DNA from: Adiantum capillus-veneris
Taxonomy: Eukaryota > Streptophyta > Polypodiopsida > Polypodiales > Pteridaceae
Reading direction: 5' to 3'
Assembly (NCBI GenBank): GCA_014529385.2
Contig: CM043944.1
Location: 75,649,884-75,713,883, forward strand
Length of the DNA stretch: 64,000 bases
The translations under genes were made by a program, and so were the position numbers. Below are positions 44,880-55,919 of the stretch, piece by piece (position 1 is the stretch's first letter; every line of letters begins with the position of its first letter). Below the pieces are notes generated by a model that had not been told where the DNA came from, searched no databases, and was given only the letters and a program-made list of their open reading frames with translations.

Positions 44880-47640
44880 ACACATTAAAACTAGGTCCCT
44901 CACTTGTCCAAGCTATGCTCTAATACAATAAAGGGCTTTTGGTTTCAAGATGCACCACTTTCCCAACCTTGATTCCATTAAAGAAGCTAGCTCTACTTAG
45001 ACATTTAATAGCAAGGTCCTGTAGCAGTTCACATTGAACATTTTCCATGGCAGCTAGGTCCACCACTTATCTAAGCTATGCTCTAATACAGTAAGGGGGT
45101 TTTGGTTTCAAGATCCACCACTTGTCCAAACTTGATTTGGGAAGCAAGGTCCTATAATAGTTTGCTTTGGACATTCACCATTACAACTAAGTCCACGACT
45201 TCTCTAAGCTATGTTCTAATACACTAAGGAAGTTTTGGTTTGAAGGAGAACCACTTGTACGACTTTGTTTTTGGAAGTAAAGTCTTTACATAGTTCACCT
45301 TGGACCTTGGACATTGGATACTACAACTAAGCCCACCACTTGTCCAAGCTATCCTCTACATATAGCCAAAGGGTTTGGGTTTCAAGATTCACCACTTTTC
45401 CAACCTTTCTTCCATTAAAGAAAGGAGGGGAATTATAACTAGGTCCACCAATTGTCCAAGATATGCTCTGATATAGAAAGGGGATTTTGGTTTCAATAAT
45501 CCACCTCAACCTTGCAAGACTCAAGGGATACTTGGACATTGGAAAGCATAGTCCTATAGTAGGTGATAGGTGGCAGTGGGTATAACAACTAGGTCCAACC
45601 TATGCTCTCATATAGCAAAGAGGCTTTGGTTTCAAGGTCCACCACTTGTCCAACCTTGCTTCCATTAAAGAAATGAGGGGCTACATAAACATTGGCAAGC
45701 AAGGTAGAAAGGTCCTAAGGTATTTCACCTTGGATATTGGGCATTATAACTAGGTTCACCACTTGTCCAAGCTATGCTCTGATATAGAAAGGGTATTTTC
45801 GTTTCAAGGTCCACCACGTGTTCAACCTTGCAAGACTCAAGGGATACTTGGACATTGGAAAGCATAGTCCTATAGTAGTTGATAGGTGGCAGTGGGTATT
45901 ACAACTAGGTCCAACCTATGCTCTCATATAGCAAAGAGGCTTTAGTTTCAAGGTCCACCACTTGTCCAACCTTGCTTCCATTAAAGAAATGAGGGGCTAC
46001 GTAAACATTGGCAAGCAAGGTAGCAAGGTCCTAAGGCGTTTCACCTTGGATATTAGGCATTATAAGTAGGTCCACCACTTGTCCAAGCTATGCTCTGATA
46101 TAGAAAGGGGATTTTCATTTCAAGGTCCACCACGTGTTCAACCTTGCAAGACTCAAGGGATACTTGGACATTGGAAAGCATAGTCCTATAGTAGTTGATA
46201 GGTGGCAGTGGGTATTACAAATAGGTCCAACCTATGCTCTCATATAGCAAAGAGGCTTTAGTTTCAAGGTCCACCACTTGTCCAACCTTGCTTCCATTAA
46301 AGAAATGAGGGGCTACGTAAACATTGGCAAGCAAGGTAGCAAGGTCCTAAGGTGTTTCACCTTGGATATTGGGCATTATAACTAGGTCCACCACTTGTCC
46401 AAGGTATGCTCTGATAAAGAAAGGGGATTCTCGTTTCAAGGTCCAGCACGTGTTCAACCTTGAAAGACTCAAGGGAGACTTGGACATTGGAAAGCATAGT
46501 CCTATAGTAGTTGATAGGTGGTAGTGGGTATTACAACTATGTCCAACCTATGCTCTCATATAGCAAAGAGGCTTTAGTTTCAAGGTCCACCACTTGTCCA
46601 ACCTTGCTTCCATTAAAGAAATGAGGGGCTACGTAAACATTGGCAAGCAAGGTAGCAAGGTCCTAAGGTGTTTCACCTTGGATATTGGGCATTATAACTA
46701 GGTCCACCACTTGTCCAAGCTATGGTATGATATAGAAAGGGGATTTTTGTTTCAAGGTCCACCACGTGTTCAACCTTGAAAGACTCAAGGGATACTTGGA
46801 CATTGGAAAGCATAGTCCTATAGTAGTTGATATGTGGCAGTGGGTATTACAACTAGGTCCAACCTATGCTCTCATATAGCAAAGAGGCTTTGGTTTCAAG
46901 GTCCACCACTTGTCCAACCTTACTTTCATTAAGTAAATGAGGGGCTACGTAAACATTGGCAAGCAAGGTAGCAAGGTCCTAAGGTATTTCACCTTGGATA
47001 TTGGGCATTATAACTAGGTCCACCACTTGTCCAAGCTATGCTCTGATATAGAAAGGGGATTTTCGTTTCAAGGTCCACCACGTGTTCAACCTTGAAAGCC
47101 TCAAGGGATACTTGGACATTGGAAAGCATAGTCCTATAGTAGTTGATAGGTGGCAGTGGGTATTACAACTAGGTCCAACCTATGCTCTCATATAGCAAAG
47201 AGGCTTTGGTTTCAAGGTCCACCACTTGTCCAACCTTACTTCCATTAAATAAATGAGGGGCTACGTAAACATTGGCAAGCAAGGTAGCAAGGTCCTAAGG
47301 TATTTCACCTTGGATATTGGGAATTATAACTAGGTCCACCACTTGTCCAAGCTATGCTCTGATATTGAAAGGGGATTTTCGTTTCAAGGTCCACCAGGTG
47401 TTCAACCTTGAAAGCCTCAAGGGATACTTGGACATTGGAAATCATATTCCTATAGTAGTTGATAGGTGGCAGTGGGTATTATAACTAGGTCCACCACTTG
47501 TCCAACCTATGCTCTAATATAGCAAGGATGCTTTGGTTTCAAGATCCACCATAATTTCCAACCTTGCTTCCATTAATATAGCAAGGAGGATTTGGTCTCA
47601 AGGTTCACCACTTGTCCAACCTATGCAAACCTTTTCCATG
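44880..47640 (-). repeat. minisatellite array 4, 316-bp unit
   Basis: Same core motif and orientation as array 3 but a different higher-order unit. GAGGGGCTACGTAAACATTGG recurs at about 45,674, 45,991, 46,307, 46,622, 46,938 and 47,254, a very constant 315-317 bp. Each unit has about four core motifs plus the phrases GATAGGTGGCAGTGGGTATT and AAAGAGGCTTTGGTTTC. The left part (44.9-45.5 kb) is more degenerate. It ends about 80 bp before the acceptor of the gene at 47,717 and is probably in that gene's 5' intron. Confidence 0.93.
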
Positions 47641-47716
47641 TTGTAGCATGATTTTTTGTTTGAAGAGTATTTTTCTATAACTATGGATTTAACAATGTAA
47701 TCTTTTTCACTTACAG

Positions 47717-50646
47717 GATGGACTTTGAATCTGGGGAGAAAGTACATATGATACTTGACAATGAAATTGTTGGTATTGGCTGTGTGTGTAGAACAGATCC
47801 AGATTCCACTTGTGGTGGTACAAAGATAGGGCACGGAAATGTCTCCATACTAGTGGAGGAATGCTTGAAGGATGTGGTCCTACCTTTTCCTACAATGGAT
47901 ACTTCATCTCTCCAAGGCTCATTATGGAGTGCTGTTCGATGGTCAAAGCTTCTTTTGCAATCTTTTGTATTAAATGGGAACTTAATTGATCCACAGGAAA
48001 GCTACAATGGTGATGAAGAACATGATCATTTTGATCCTCTAGTTACAGATGCAATACCTATGACAAGCCCAGAATTTGAAGCAATGATTCGAGAGTCTTG
48101 GAGAAATCAGATGGTCCTTTTAAAAGATGACACAATGATGCAAACCATGAATGAAGGGACCATCTTATATGTATTTCCACATGATTATGTCAACTTTCAG
48201 GAACTTGGTCATGATTGTGTGGGTGTGGGTATTGAAAGAGAAATTGCAAGCATTGATGATGTGGTTGAAGTGGGTAGCATCACTTTGCTAAAGTGGCCCA
48301 TCAAGCAGACAACAATGTTGAATGGGAGCCCATTACAACGATTTGTTCCTGTTGATGGCATGCATGCTACATATGAGGATGTATCCAACGATGAAAATGT
48401 TGGAAAAAAACTTGATGGGAGTAATGTTGTCCAGTTGTCAAGGAAGAGACGATACACTTTCATGAACAGGACTCAAAAATCAAAAGCAGCACCAGCTTCG
48501 ACTTTTTACCTTTCAAACAAATCAATTCAAAGGGTATCATGCATTGATTGTTGTGCACAAAAATGTTGCCAGTTTGCAGATCGTGATATGGTGACAAGGT
48601 TACGACAACAGTTTTGAGGAGAGTCTCAAAAATCACGCACTAATTATGTTTATGATGTTCTTTCTATATGTTATCAGAAAGATGAGAAGTCACGATGCCA
48701 ATTCAGGCTAAATGGCTCTATTGTTTGTTGTAGAGCATGGTATGAGCTACATGGAATACCAAAGACATCATTTTATCGATACAAGGAGAACTTTGAAAAT
48801 GGTGTGCGCCAATATGTACATGGGAACACATGTACATTGAGAAGGGGACTTCAACATACTAGTTTAGCAAGAGCACTACTAAATGAGTTTGTGGAAAACA
48901 ACTCTGAGAAGATGCCACATAGAAGTAGAACACTGCTAGATGGCTCAAGAGAGACTCAATTGGTGATTCCATCAACATACAAACAAGTGGATATTTTATG
49001 TGAAATCAACACGACACTTGACCAAATGGGCTATGAGAAGAAGCTATCCCAATCTTCTTTTGGTAGAATTTGGAACAAAGAGTACCCACATGTCACTTTA
49101 ACAAAGACGAGTGAGTTCTCTAAGTGCAATATTTGTAGCTCAATCAAGGCAAGGTTAGAAGCTAAACCTTCTCTTGAAGAGAGAGCTCTTCTCTTGAGGG
49201 AGAGAGAAGTTCACATGGCACAACAAAAGAGTTGCAGAAGCCTATATTATGCATGGCGCACGTATTCAGAAACTCAACCACAAAAATATGTATGCATAAT
49301 CCATGATAAGATGGATCAAAAGAAAACTGCCATTCCTAGATTACGCATTGTTCCCAAGGGTGTGGATTCAGGATATAATCTGCAGGTGGCATTGATTGGC
49401 ATGATCACTCATGGACATGGAGAAGGTCATTACGGACACTTTGTCTTGAATGGTTTGTGGCAAGCTGATCCAAATCTTACAATTGGCTCAATTGCTAATT
49501 GTTTACATAACCTAGAGAGGATAGATAAGCATACTCTTGGTGATCTAGTAACAAATGGACTTCCAAGGAGCAATATTTCACTACTACATGCTTTGAACTC
49601 AAGGGATGCTTTGGACTACCATAACTTGAGTGATGGAAAAGAGCCCATTGTGCAGTCGTCAGAAATTGCAGAAGAGGAATTGGGATCAACATTTCGCAGA
49701 TTGCCAGAGAACTTGTTGCTACAATTGGATAATTGTGCAGGGGAAAACAAAAATCGATACTTATTTGCCTATTTGTCAATGCTTGTTGCAAGGGGTGTTT
49801 TCAAAATCATCCAGCTGGGATTTTTAATGGTTGGGCATACACATGAGGACATAGACGCCATGTTTAGTAGGTTTTCAGAGAAGCTGAGAGTTACACAAAC
49901 CTATACTTTTCCACATTTGATGGATACATTACGAAACAGCTCATCTTCATCTCCAGCTCCATTTTTTCTCACAAAGATCCCCGATTTCAAGCAATATTGT
50001 GATGGCTATCTTTGTGATGGACAAGACATACTTGTTGGACATTCCAAACCGCTTCAGTTCAGGTTCTTTATGCAGGATGAGACACCAATGATGCAATATA
50101 AGGCACATGTAGGTGTATCAAGTTGGAGTGGAAGTATTCGCCTTTGGAAAACAGACACAGAAGGCAAGCCAATGTTACCACATGGAGATCCACCTCTAGT
50201 ACAAATGGCGGAGTATGTCAAGGCCCACGAAGAAGTCATTTTGGGGCTAAAGAACTATATAAAATTTTGGAAAAATTTAGGGAATGGTTCAAGTATTCCT
50301 CGATATTATAGACCCATGATAGATTATTGGAGTAAGGTAATTGAAGAGATTGGAAAAGCAATCATATCAGAGGGAGTCTTGTATGAAATGTTTTGTACAA
50401 AGCACTACAATGAATTTGCAACAAGGAGCAGAAAGATTCCTACGCCTTGAAGAGTTGAACGATCATTTTTGTGGGCCTCAACAAGATAGGCCAAGGGAAG
50501 AGTTTGACCCTATGTCTGATGTGCACCAAGGTGACTTTCTTATGCTTGTTCCGAGTGACACAGAAATCTATCCAGTGTGGCTTGCAATGGCTTTATCTGA
50601 CATTGATAATGAGCCTACAAATTACACAAGATTAGAGAGGGATTAA
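47717..50646 (+). pseudogene. transposase-like gene (DUF7869-like), nearly intact
   Basis: The acceptor TCTTTTTCACTTACAG ends at 47,716 and the ATG follows at 47,718 (MDFESGEKV). One frame runs to 50,450, broken only by TGA at 48,615-48,617; the continuing frame (VCCRAWYELHGIPKTSFYRY) shows it is one gene. A frameshift near 50,430-50,445 moves the end (HFCGPQQDRP, DFLMLVPSDTEIYPVWL) into another frame, stopping at 50,646. The core has IIHDKMDQ, LLLQLDNCAGENKN and FLMVGHTHEDIDAMFSRF, the pattern I associate with DUF7869-type proteins of plant, oomycete and animal repeats. The spaced Asp, Asp-Asn and His/Asp motifs suggest an RNase H-like (DDE-type) nuclease; that is inference. A Cys cluster (CIDCCAQKCC) and a CxxC (CNICS) may bind zinc. 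Probably the mobility gene of a large element; recently inactivated. Confidence 0.7.
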
Positions 50647-51551
<905 letters not shown>

Positions 51552-54549
51552 TCATTCTCTGTAATTAGCCAGGCAACACGTAAAAACATTAAAAATATAC
51601 ATATATCTTATTATACTCTCATTCCCATACACATTGACACCAATTCTGGCAGCATTAACCTCACACCAGCCACCCGAAAAGTGACATGCATCCCATCTTC
51701 CAAACCATTTCTTGATATCAAGCATCCACCCCGAACTCAGTATTTTTCTCTTGCATGTCTTTTGAACCATTTGACTTGCTTCATATGCGATTCTAGGAAG
51801 TCGATGCAAAGGGCTACGTTGTGTCTTACGCATGTACTCCACAACCCTTTGCATGCCCAAGACCTCAATGGGAAGCAATCCGGACTCAAGAAGTAAGAGC
51901 ATGTAGGGTTTTTGTGTCTTGACTTGGAGAAAGTTGGTGAGAAAACGCTTTTGGACATTCTCAAACTCTTTCCAAGTAGACTTCCCGATGCTTCCACCCC
52001 ACACCTCCACTCCATAAAGAAGCACCGGTGTCACCAATGTGTCAAAGAGGTACTTTTTGAGAGCCCAACACTTGATCTCTCCTGCATTGCACATGTTCTC
52101 AAATGCATAATAGGCCCTCTTTCCGGCTTCCAAGCGACGCATTGCACAATCCTTCCCATTTATGATTGGATGGAACCTCAAGGCCAAGGTACTTGAAGTG
52201 ATCTACCACTTCAAGTTTCTCATTGTTATATACAATGCATGGATTTTCATCATTGAGGGTCTTTACAAGCATAACCTTGGTTTTGGATCCATTCACGATC
52301 AGCCCGCTATGTAGGCAAAAGCGTTCCAAGACACTCATAAGCTTTTGTGCATCTTCTAAGGTATGTGCCAAGAGCACTACATCATCGGCATAAAGCAAAA
52401 GCATGATCACCGCATTTCCAATCTTAACCTCTTCTATGCCTTCTTGCTGCATAAAGTCAAGAACCATGCATTCCAATTCATCGATGAGTAGCCCAAAGAG
52501 GGTTGGGGAAAGTGGGCATCCTTGTTTGATACCAATAGTGCTTGCAAAAAATTCTGAAATTCCATCTCCCATACGTAATCGACATATCACTTTTTGGTAG
52601 ATGCGAAAGACTGCATGCATAAATTCTCTCGGCACTTGAAGGCTTTGCATACGTCTCCAAAGATTTCCTTGTGGTACCATGTCAAAAGCTTTCTTGAAAT
52701 CCACAAAGCAACAATACAACTTTTTTCCTTTCAATCGAGACGCTTCCATAAGAACTCGAAGAGTGACAAGGTGATCAATAGTGCTATGATGCTTTCGAAA
52801 ACCTCCTTGGCCAAGTGCACGTTTGCCATTCTTTTCAGCCCATTCACTTATCTTCATATCCATGATACATCCAAATAACTTTGCCATTAAAGAACCAACC
52901 ATTATAGTGCGATAGTTGTTCACATTGTTTACATCTCCTCCTTTGTGCAAAGGTTTGATCCAATTTGCACTCCAATCATGAGGCATGCCATACTGAAGTG
53001 CAAGGTTAAACATATCGCATATCCAATATCGTGTTTTGTTGCTTGTCCATTTAATCATTTCAGCCTTGACACCTTGAAGGTCACCTGCCTTACGAGTAGC
53101 AAGTGTCTCAAGCGCGCGGCATACATCTTCAATGGTAAAGAAGGGAGACATAAACGGAAGGGAGCTACAACACTCCATCTTATCAACATTGGGTTGCTCA
53201 TAGAGATTCTTACAATGCATATACATATCCTCAAGAGTCAAGTCACCAAATCTCTCAATGCGTTTGCCTTTTAGATTTTGCCAAAACTTGCCACATGCAT
53301 GTGCTTTCTCTTGTGCTAAAAGAAGTTGTTTTTTGACTTCCCACCTTCTCCTCTTCTTTTGAACAAGTGATTTGTATGTGTGTGAACATTCCAAGTAAAC
53401 TTCCTTGTCTTTGATTGCATCCAATCTTACCAAGTGTTTTCGGGCTTGACTACATTCCATGTCAAACCATTTCTTCTTGGTGCTACCCTTCTTAGACCTT
53501 TTGCAAGACATGTGTTTCACCGAAAAGCATTCCTTTGCACAAGAGAAAATTACTTCTTTGAAAACTTTCCACTTGCATTCTAATGTTGGGCTCTCTTGAT
53601 GCTCTATCATGCTTAACATTTGGTCCACCATATCAGCATATATAAGTGCTCGTTTGAAGTCTAGACGTAGGTACAAATGATTCACATCATGATTGGAGGC
53701 TACATGCTCGGGCCGTTTACCACACTTGAGGTCAATACATAACATCCTATGATCCGATTCCGGATTCCATTCACCAGGTGTAAAGCTTTGTATGCATTCT
53801 AGAGTGGCTTTCGAGAACAACATATAGTCAATCACGCTAGCACCGTTGTGCTTTCTACATGTAAAGTCATTGGTGCCTTGCCATAGAGATACACCATTTG
53901 CAATGAGCATTCCGGTACTATTGCACATATGTAGAAGTGACTTTCCATAGTGATCCACTTCTTTTGCATCATTAGAACTTCGATTATACATGTATGAGTC
54001 ATCCATTCTTCTTGAGACATGCGGCATGTCTACTTGTTGTGTGTCGTGTTGTAGCATATTTGTACGAGCATTCATGTCTCCAAAAACAATGACTTCCCCT
54101 TGATCCTTGTAATGAGCAATGTCTTCCTCTAGTTCAACAAAGGGCTGATCTCTATCCATATTCAAGCAAGCATAAAAGTTGGAGTCATAGTGAGGAATGT
54201 AGCAACCGGCCACAAACATGACTTGACCATTTGGTGGGCTGATTTTCAGCCATAAGTAGCGTTTATACTTATCTTCTTTGACAATGGAAACATCTTTCAA
54301 ACCCTTTTTGGTCATACATGCTACGCCTCCTTGGCCTCTTCGTTGCTTTGCATTTTTGGCCCACATCAAAGAATGCACATCGTATTTGTCAAATCCAAGA
54401 ATTCGTTGCGCATCATGCTCCCATGTTTCGACAAGAAGTATCACATCGGAGTCATTGGTAAGCTCATCAATGCCAATTCCCGCATTTCATGGATACCCGT
54501 TACAATTCCAAAAGCTTATTCGCAAGCGTGAGTTGGTCTCATAGATCAT
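51552..54549 (-). pseudogene. LINE ORF2: endonuclease-reverse transcriptase (two lesions)
   Basis: About 1,000 codons in all. N-terminal AP endonuclease: FWNCNGYP, LVETWEHD, GDMNARTN, SDHRMLCIDL. Reverse transcriptase: QGGFRKHHSTIDHL, CCFVDFKKAFDMVP, GIKQGCPLSPTLFGLLIDEL, the catalytic LLLYADDVVLLAH and FKYLGLEV. The C-terminal part (52,165-51,552) has KKYLFDTLVTPVLLYGVEVW and LLLESGLLPIEVLGMQRVVEY. No CCHC knuckle was seen. Two breaks: TGA at 54,489-54,487 where copy A has Trp (just after FWNCNGYP), and a one-base indel near 52,168-52,172 (after SNHKW) that puts the last 200 codons in another frame. Each break is a single change, so inactivation may be recent. Confidence 0.92.
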
Positions 54550-54555
54550 GTGTCC

Positions 54556-55488
54556 CTATTTGTTGGGTGGACTTGCATCCTCCTTAAGTGGCTTTTCTTC
54601 TTGAGGTGATACCTTAACCTTCTTGCTTCTTTCCTCATATGCTTTGCGACGTACATTTTGTTGCATAATAGTGCGATCCTCATATACATTACAACCTGTT
54701 CCTTTGAGGTAGATCCAACCATTGTCAAGGATGATCTTTCTCTTTACCTCATCAGCCATGGTACATACAATAGGTCTTTCTCCCGAGCGAGGGACTCCTT
54801 GTTTTCCAACTCGATGTGCACCATAAGCCATGATTCCTGACATGCCAAAGTGTGTAGCAAAAAACTCTTCAATATCAACTGCAAGAGATTGGGGTGTTTC
54901 CATGCTTTCCTCCTTGATTCCACGAATGACGATGTTCTTTGAGCGTTTTTGTCGTTCGTGCAATTCTTGAGTGTCCACATTCTCTACATTCTTTGCTTGG
55001 ACAACGGCTTGCGTGATAGGAGATGTAGAAACCACATTATCCTTACATATATCAGCCCATGATTTGGATGCATTTCTCATCTCACATACATCATGTCGTA
55101 TTGTATCTATTGTTTCCTCTTTCAATACATGATCACTCTCAACTTTGCTCAAGCGCTCTTTCAATACATTCATGTCAACAAGAGAGCGTTTAAATTCTTG
55201 AACTTCATTCTCAAGATGCATCAAGCGTGTTGTTTTCATTTCAAGAACCTTCTTAAGGTGCTCATTCTCCACAATGAGAACTCTTAAAGTACCATTCTCC
55301 ATTGCAAGTGCGCGCAACTCTTCACCTTGTTTGTTGACGGTTTCTTGTAACGAGATCAAGTAAGCCATGATCATTGCTTCCGTTGTTGTAGATGATGTGG
55401 TTGGATTAGCATCCAAATTCCTTGGAGATTTTGCATCATTCTCCATGGCGAGTGTGGCTTTTCCACCCTTGCGAGTTTTGTCTGACAT
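54556..55488 (-). CDS. LINE ORF1 protein (intact)
   Basis: Intact 310-residue ORF1, start ATG 55,488 (MSDKTRKGG; equivalent to the starts in copies A and C). A flexible N-terminus is followed by a leucine-rich coiled coil (about residues 45-135, LISLQETVNKQGEELRALA onward), then an RRM-like domain (NIVIRGIKEESMETPQ, IEEFFATHF, YGAHRVGKQG, ERPIVCTMADEVKRKII) and a short C-terminal domain ending QNVRRKAYEERSKK. This matches the coiled coil-RRM-CTD layout of L1-type ORF1p trimers that coat LINE RNA. Stop TAG 54,558-54,556; seven bases before the ORF2 ATG suggest re-initiation. Seed-plant LINE ORF1s usually have a CCHC knuckle, absent here. Confidence 0.88.
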   Translation of the reverse strand: MSDKTRKGGKATLAMENDAKSPRNLDANPTTSSTTTEAMIMAYLISLQETVNKQGEELRALAMENGTLRVLIVENEHLKKVLEMKTTRLMHLENEVQEFKRSLVDMNVLKERLSKVESDHVLKEETIDTIRHDVCEMRNASKSWADICKDNVVSTSPITQAVVQAKNVENVDTQELHERQKRSKNIVIRGIKEESMETPQSLAVDIEEFFATHFGMSGIMAYGAHRVGKQGVPRSGERPIVCTMADEVKRKIILDNGWIYLKGTGCNVYEDRTIMQQNVRRKAYEERSKKVKVSPQEEKPLKEDASPPNK

Positions 55489-55713
55489 TGCCTTCAAGTC
55501 GGCAACAAAAACGCGAAGTTTTGACAGTTTTTTTCAGTTCTGAGATGCTATTACAGCAAAGCCTTCCATTACACAGAAAAATTATGTATTTACATTAATG
55601 CGTAGAGGGCTTCGTGCTCTTCGATTGAGGCTATAGATCACCTAAATCGGAGTTCGGATGAGCAAGTTATGGTCAAAAGAGTGAACTGTTGTCTACTAGG
55701 TCAAAAAACGGCT

Positions 55714-55714
<1 letters not shown>
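55489..55714 (-). promoter_or_regulatory. LINE 5' leader (copy B)
   Basis: Shared leader between the microsatellite and ORF1, conserved with copies A and C. Probably contains the internal promoter; that is inference from conservation and position. Confidence 0.55.

Positions 55715-55783
<69 letters not shown>
55715..55783. repeat. (GA)n at the LINE 5' end
   Basis: About 69 bp of uninterrupted GA on the plus strand (TC in the LINE sense) at the outer end of the leader, the same place as in copies A and C. Confidence 0.95.
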
Positions 55784-55785
<2 letters not shown>

Positions 55786-55788
55786 GCT

Positions 55789-55888
55789 TTCTAAAGAGAG
55801 TCTCTCTCACCCTCCTTCGTTGTGTGTAGGACGCGCACATTCTACAAACAACGGGAGAGAGAGAGTGAGAGAGACTCTCTTTAGAGAG
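55789..55888. repeat. inverted repeat (hairpin)
   Basis: CTAAAGAGAGTCTCTCTCAC (about 55,790) is answered by GTGAGAGAGACTCTCTTTAG (about 55,868), a perfect 20-bp inverted repeat with a loop of about 58 bp, right beside the LINE GA tract. It could form a cruciform. Its origin is unknown. Confidence 0.8.
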
Positions 55889-55919
55889 CACCCCCTCTCT
55901 CTCTCTACCTTTGTACACT

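Larger units (their letters stand above)
51552..55783 (-). mobile_element. LINE copy B, nearly full length
   Basis: From the minus-strand 5' end: TC/GA tract (55,783-55,715), leader, intact ORF1 (55,488-54,556), seven bases, ORF2 from ATG 54,549 to 51,552. ORF2 has one nonsense codon and one frameshift, so this copy is the best guide to the family. No poly-A tail is evident; the 3' side meets CT-rich microsatellite. Confidence 0.92.

Noticed and set aside
27460-47640. CRISPR-like appearance of regularly spaced short repeats
   Set aside because: Spacers are themselves repeated, spacing is hierarchical, the context is plant retroelements with spliced genes, and no cas genes are present.
48591-48617. 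A tiny intron removing the TGA in the transposase-like gene
   Set aside because: The only nearby GT...AG pair would make an intron of about a dozen bases, far too short for splicing.
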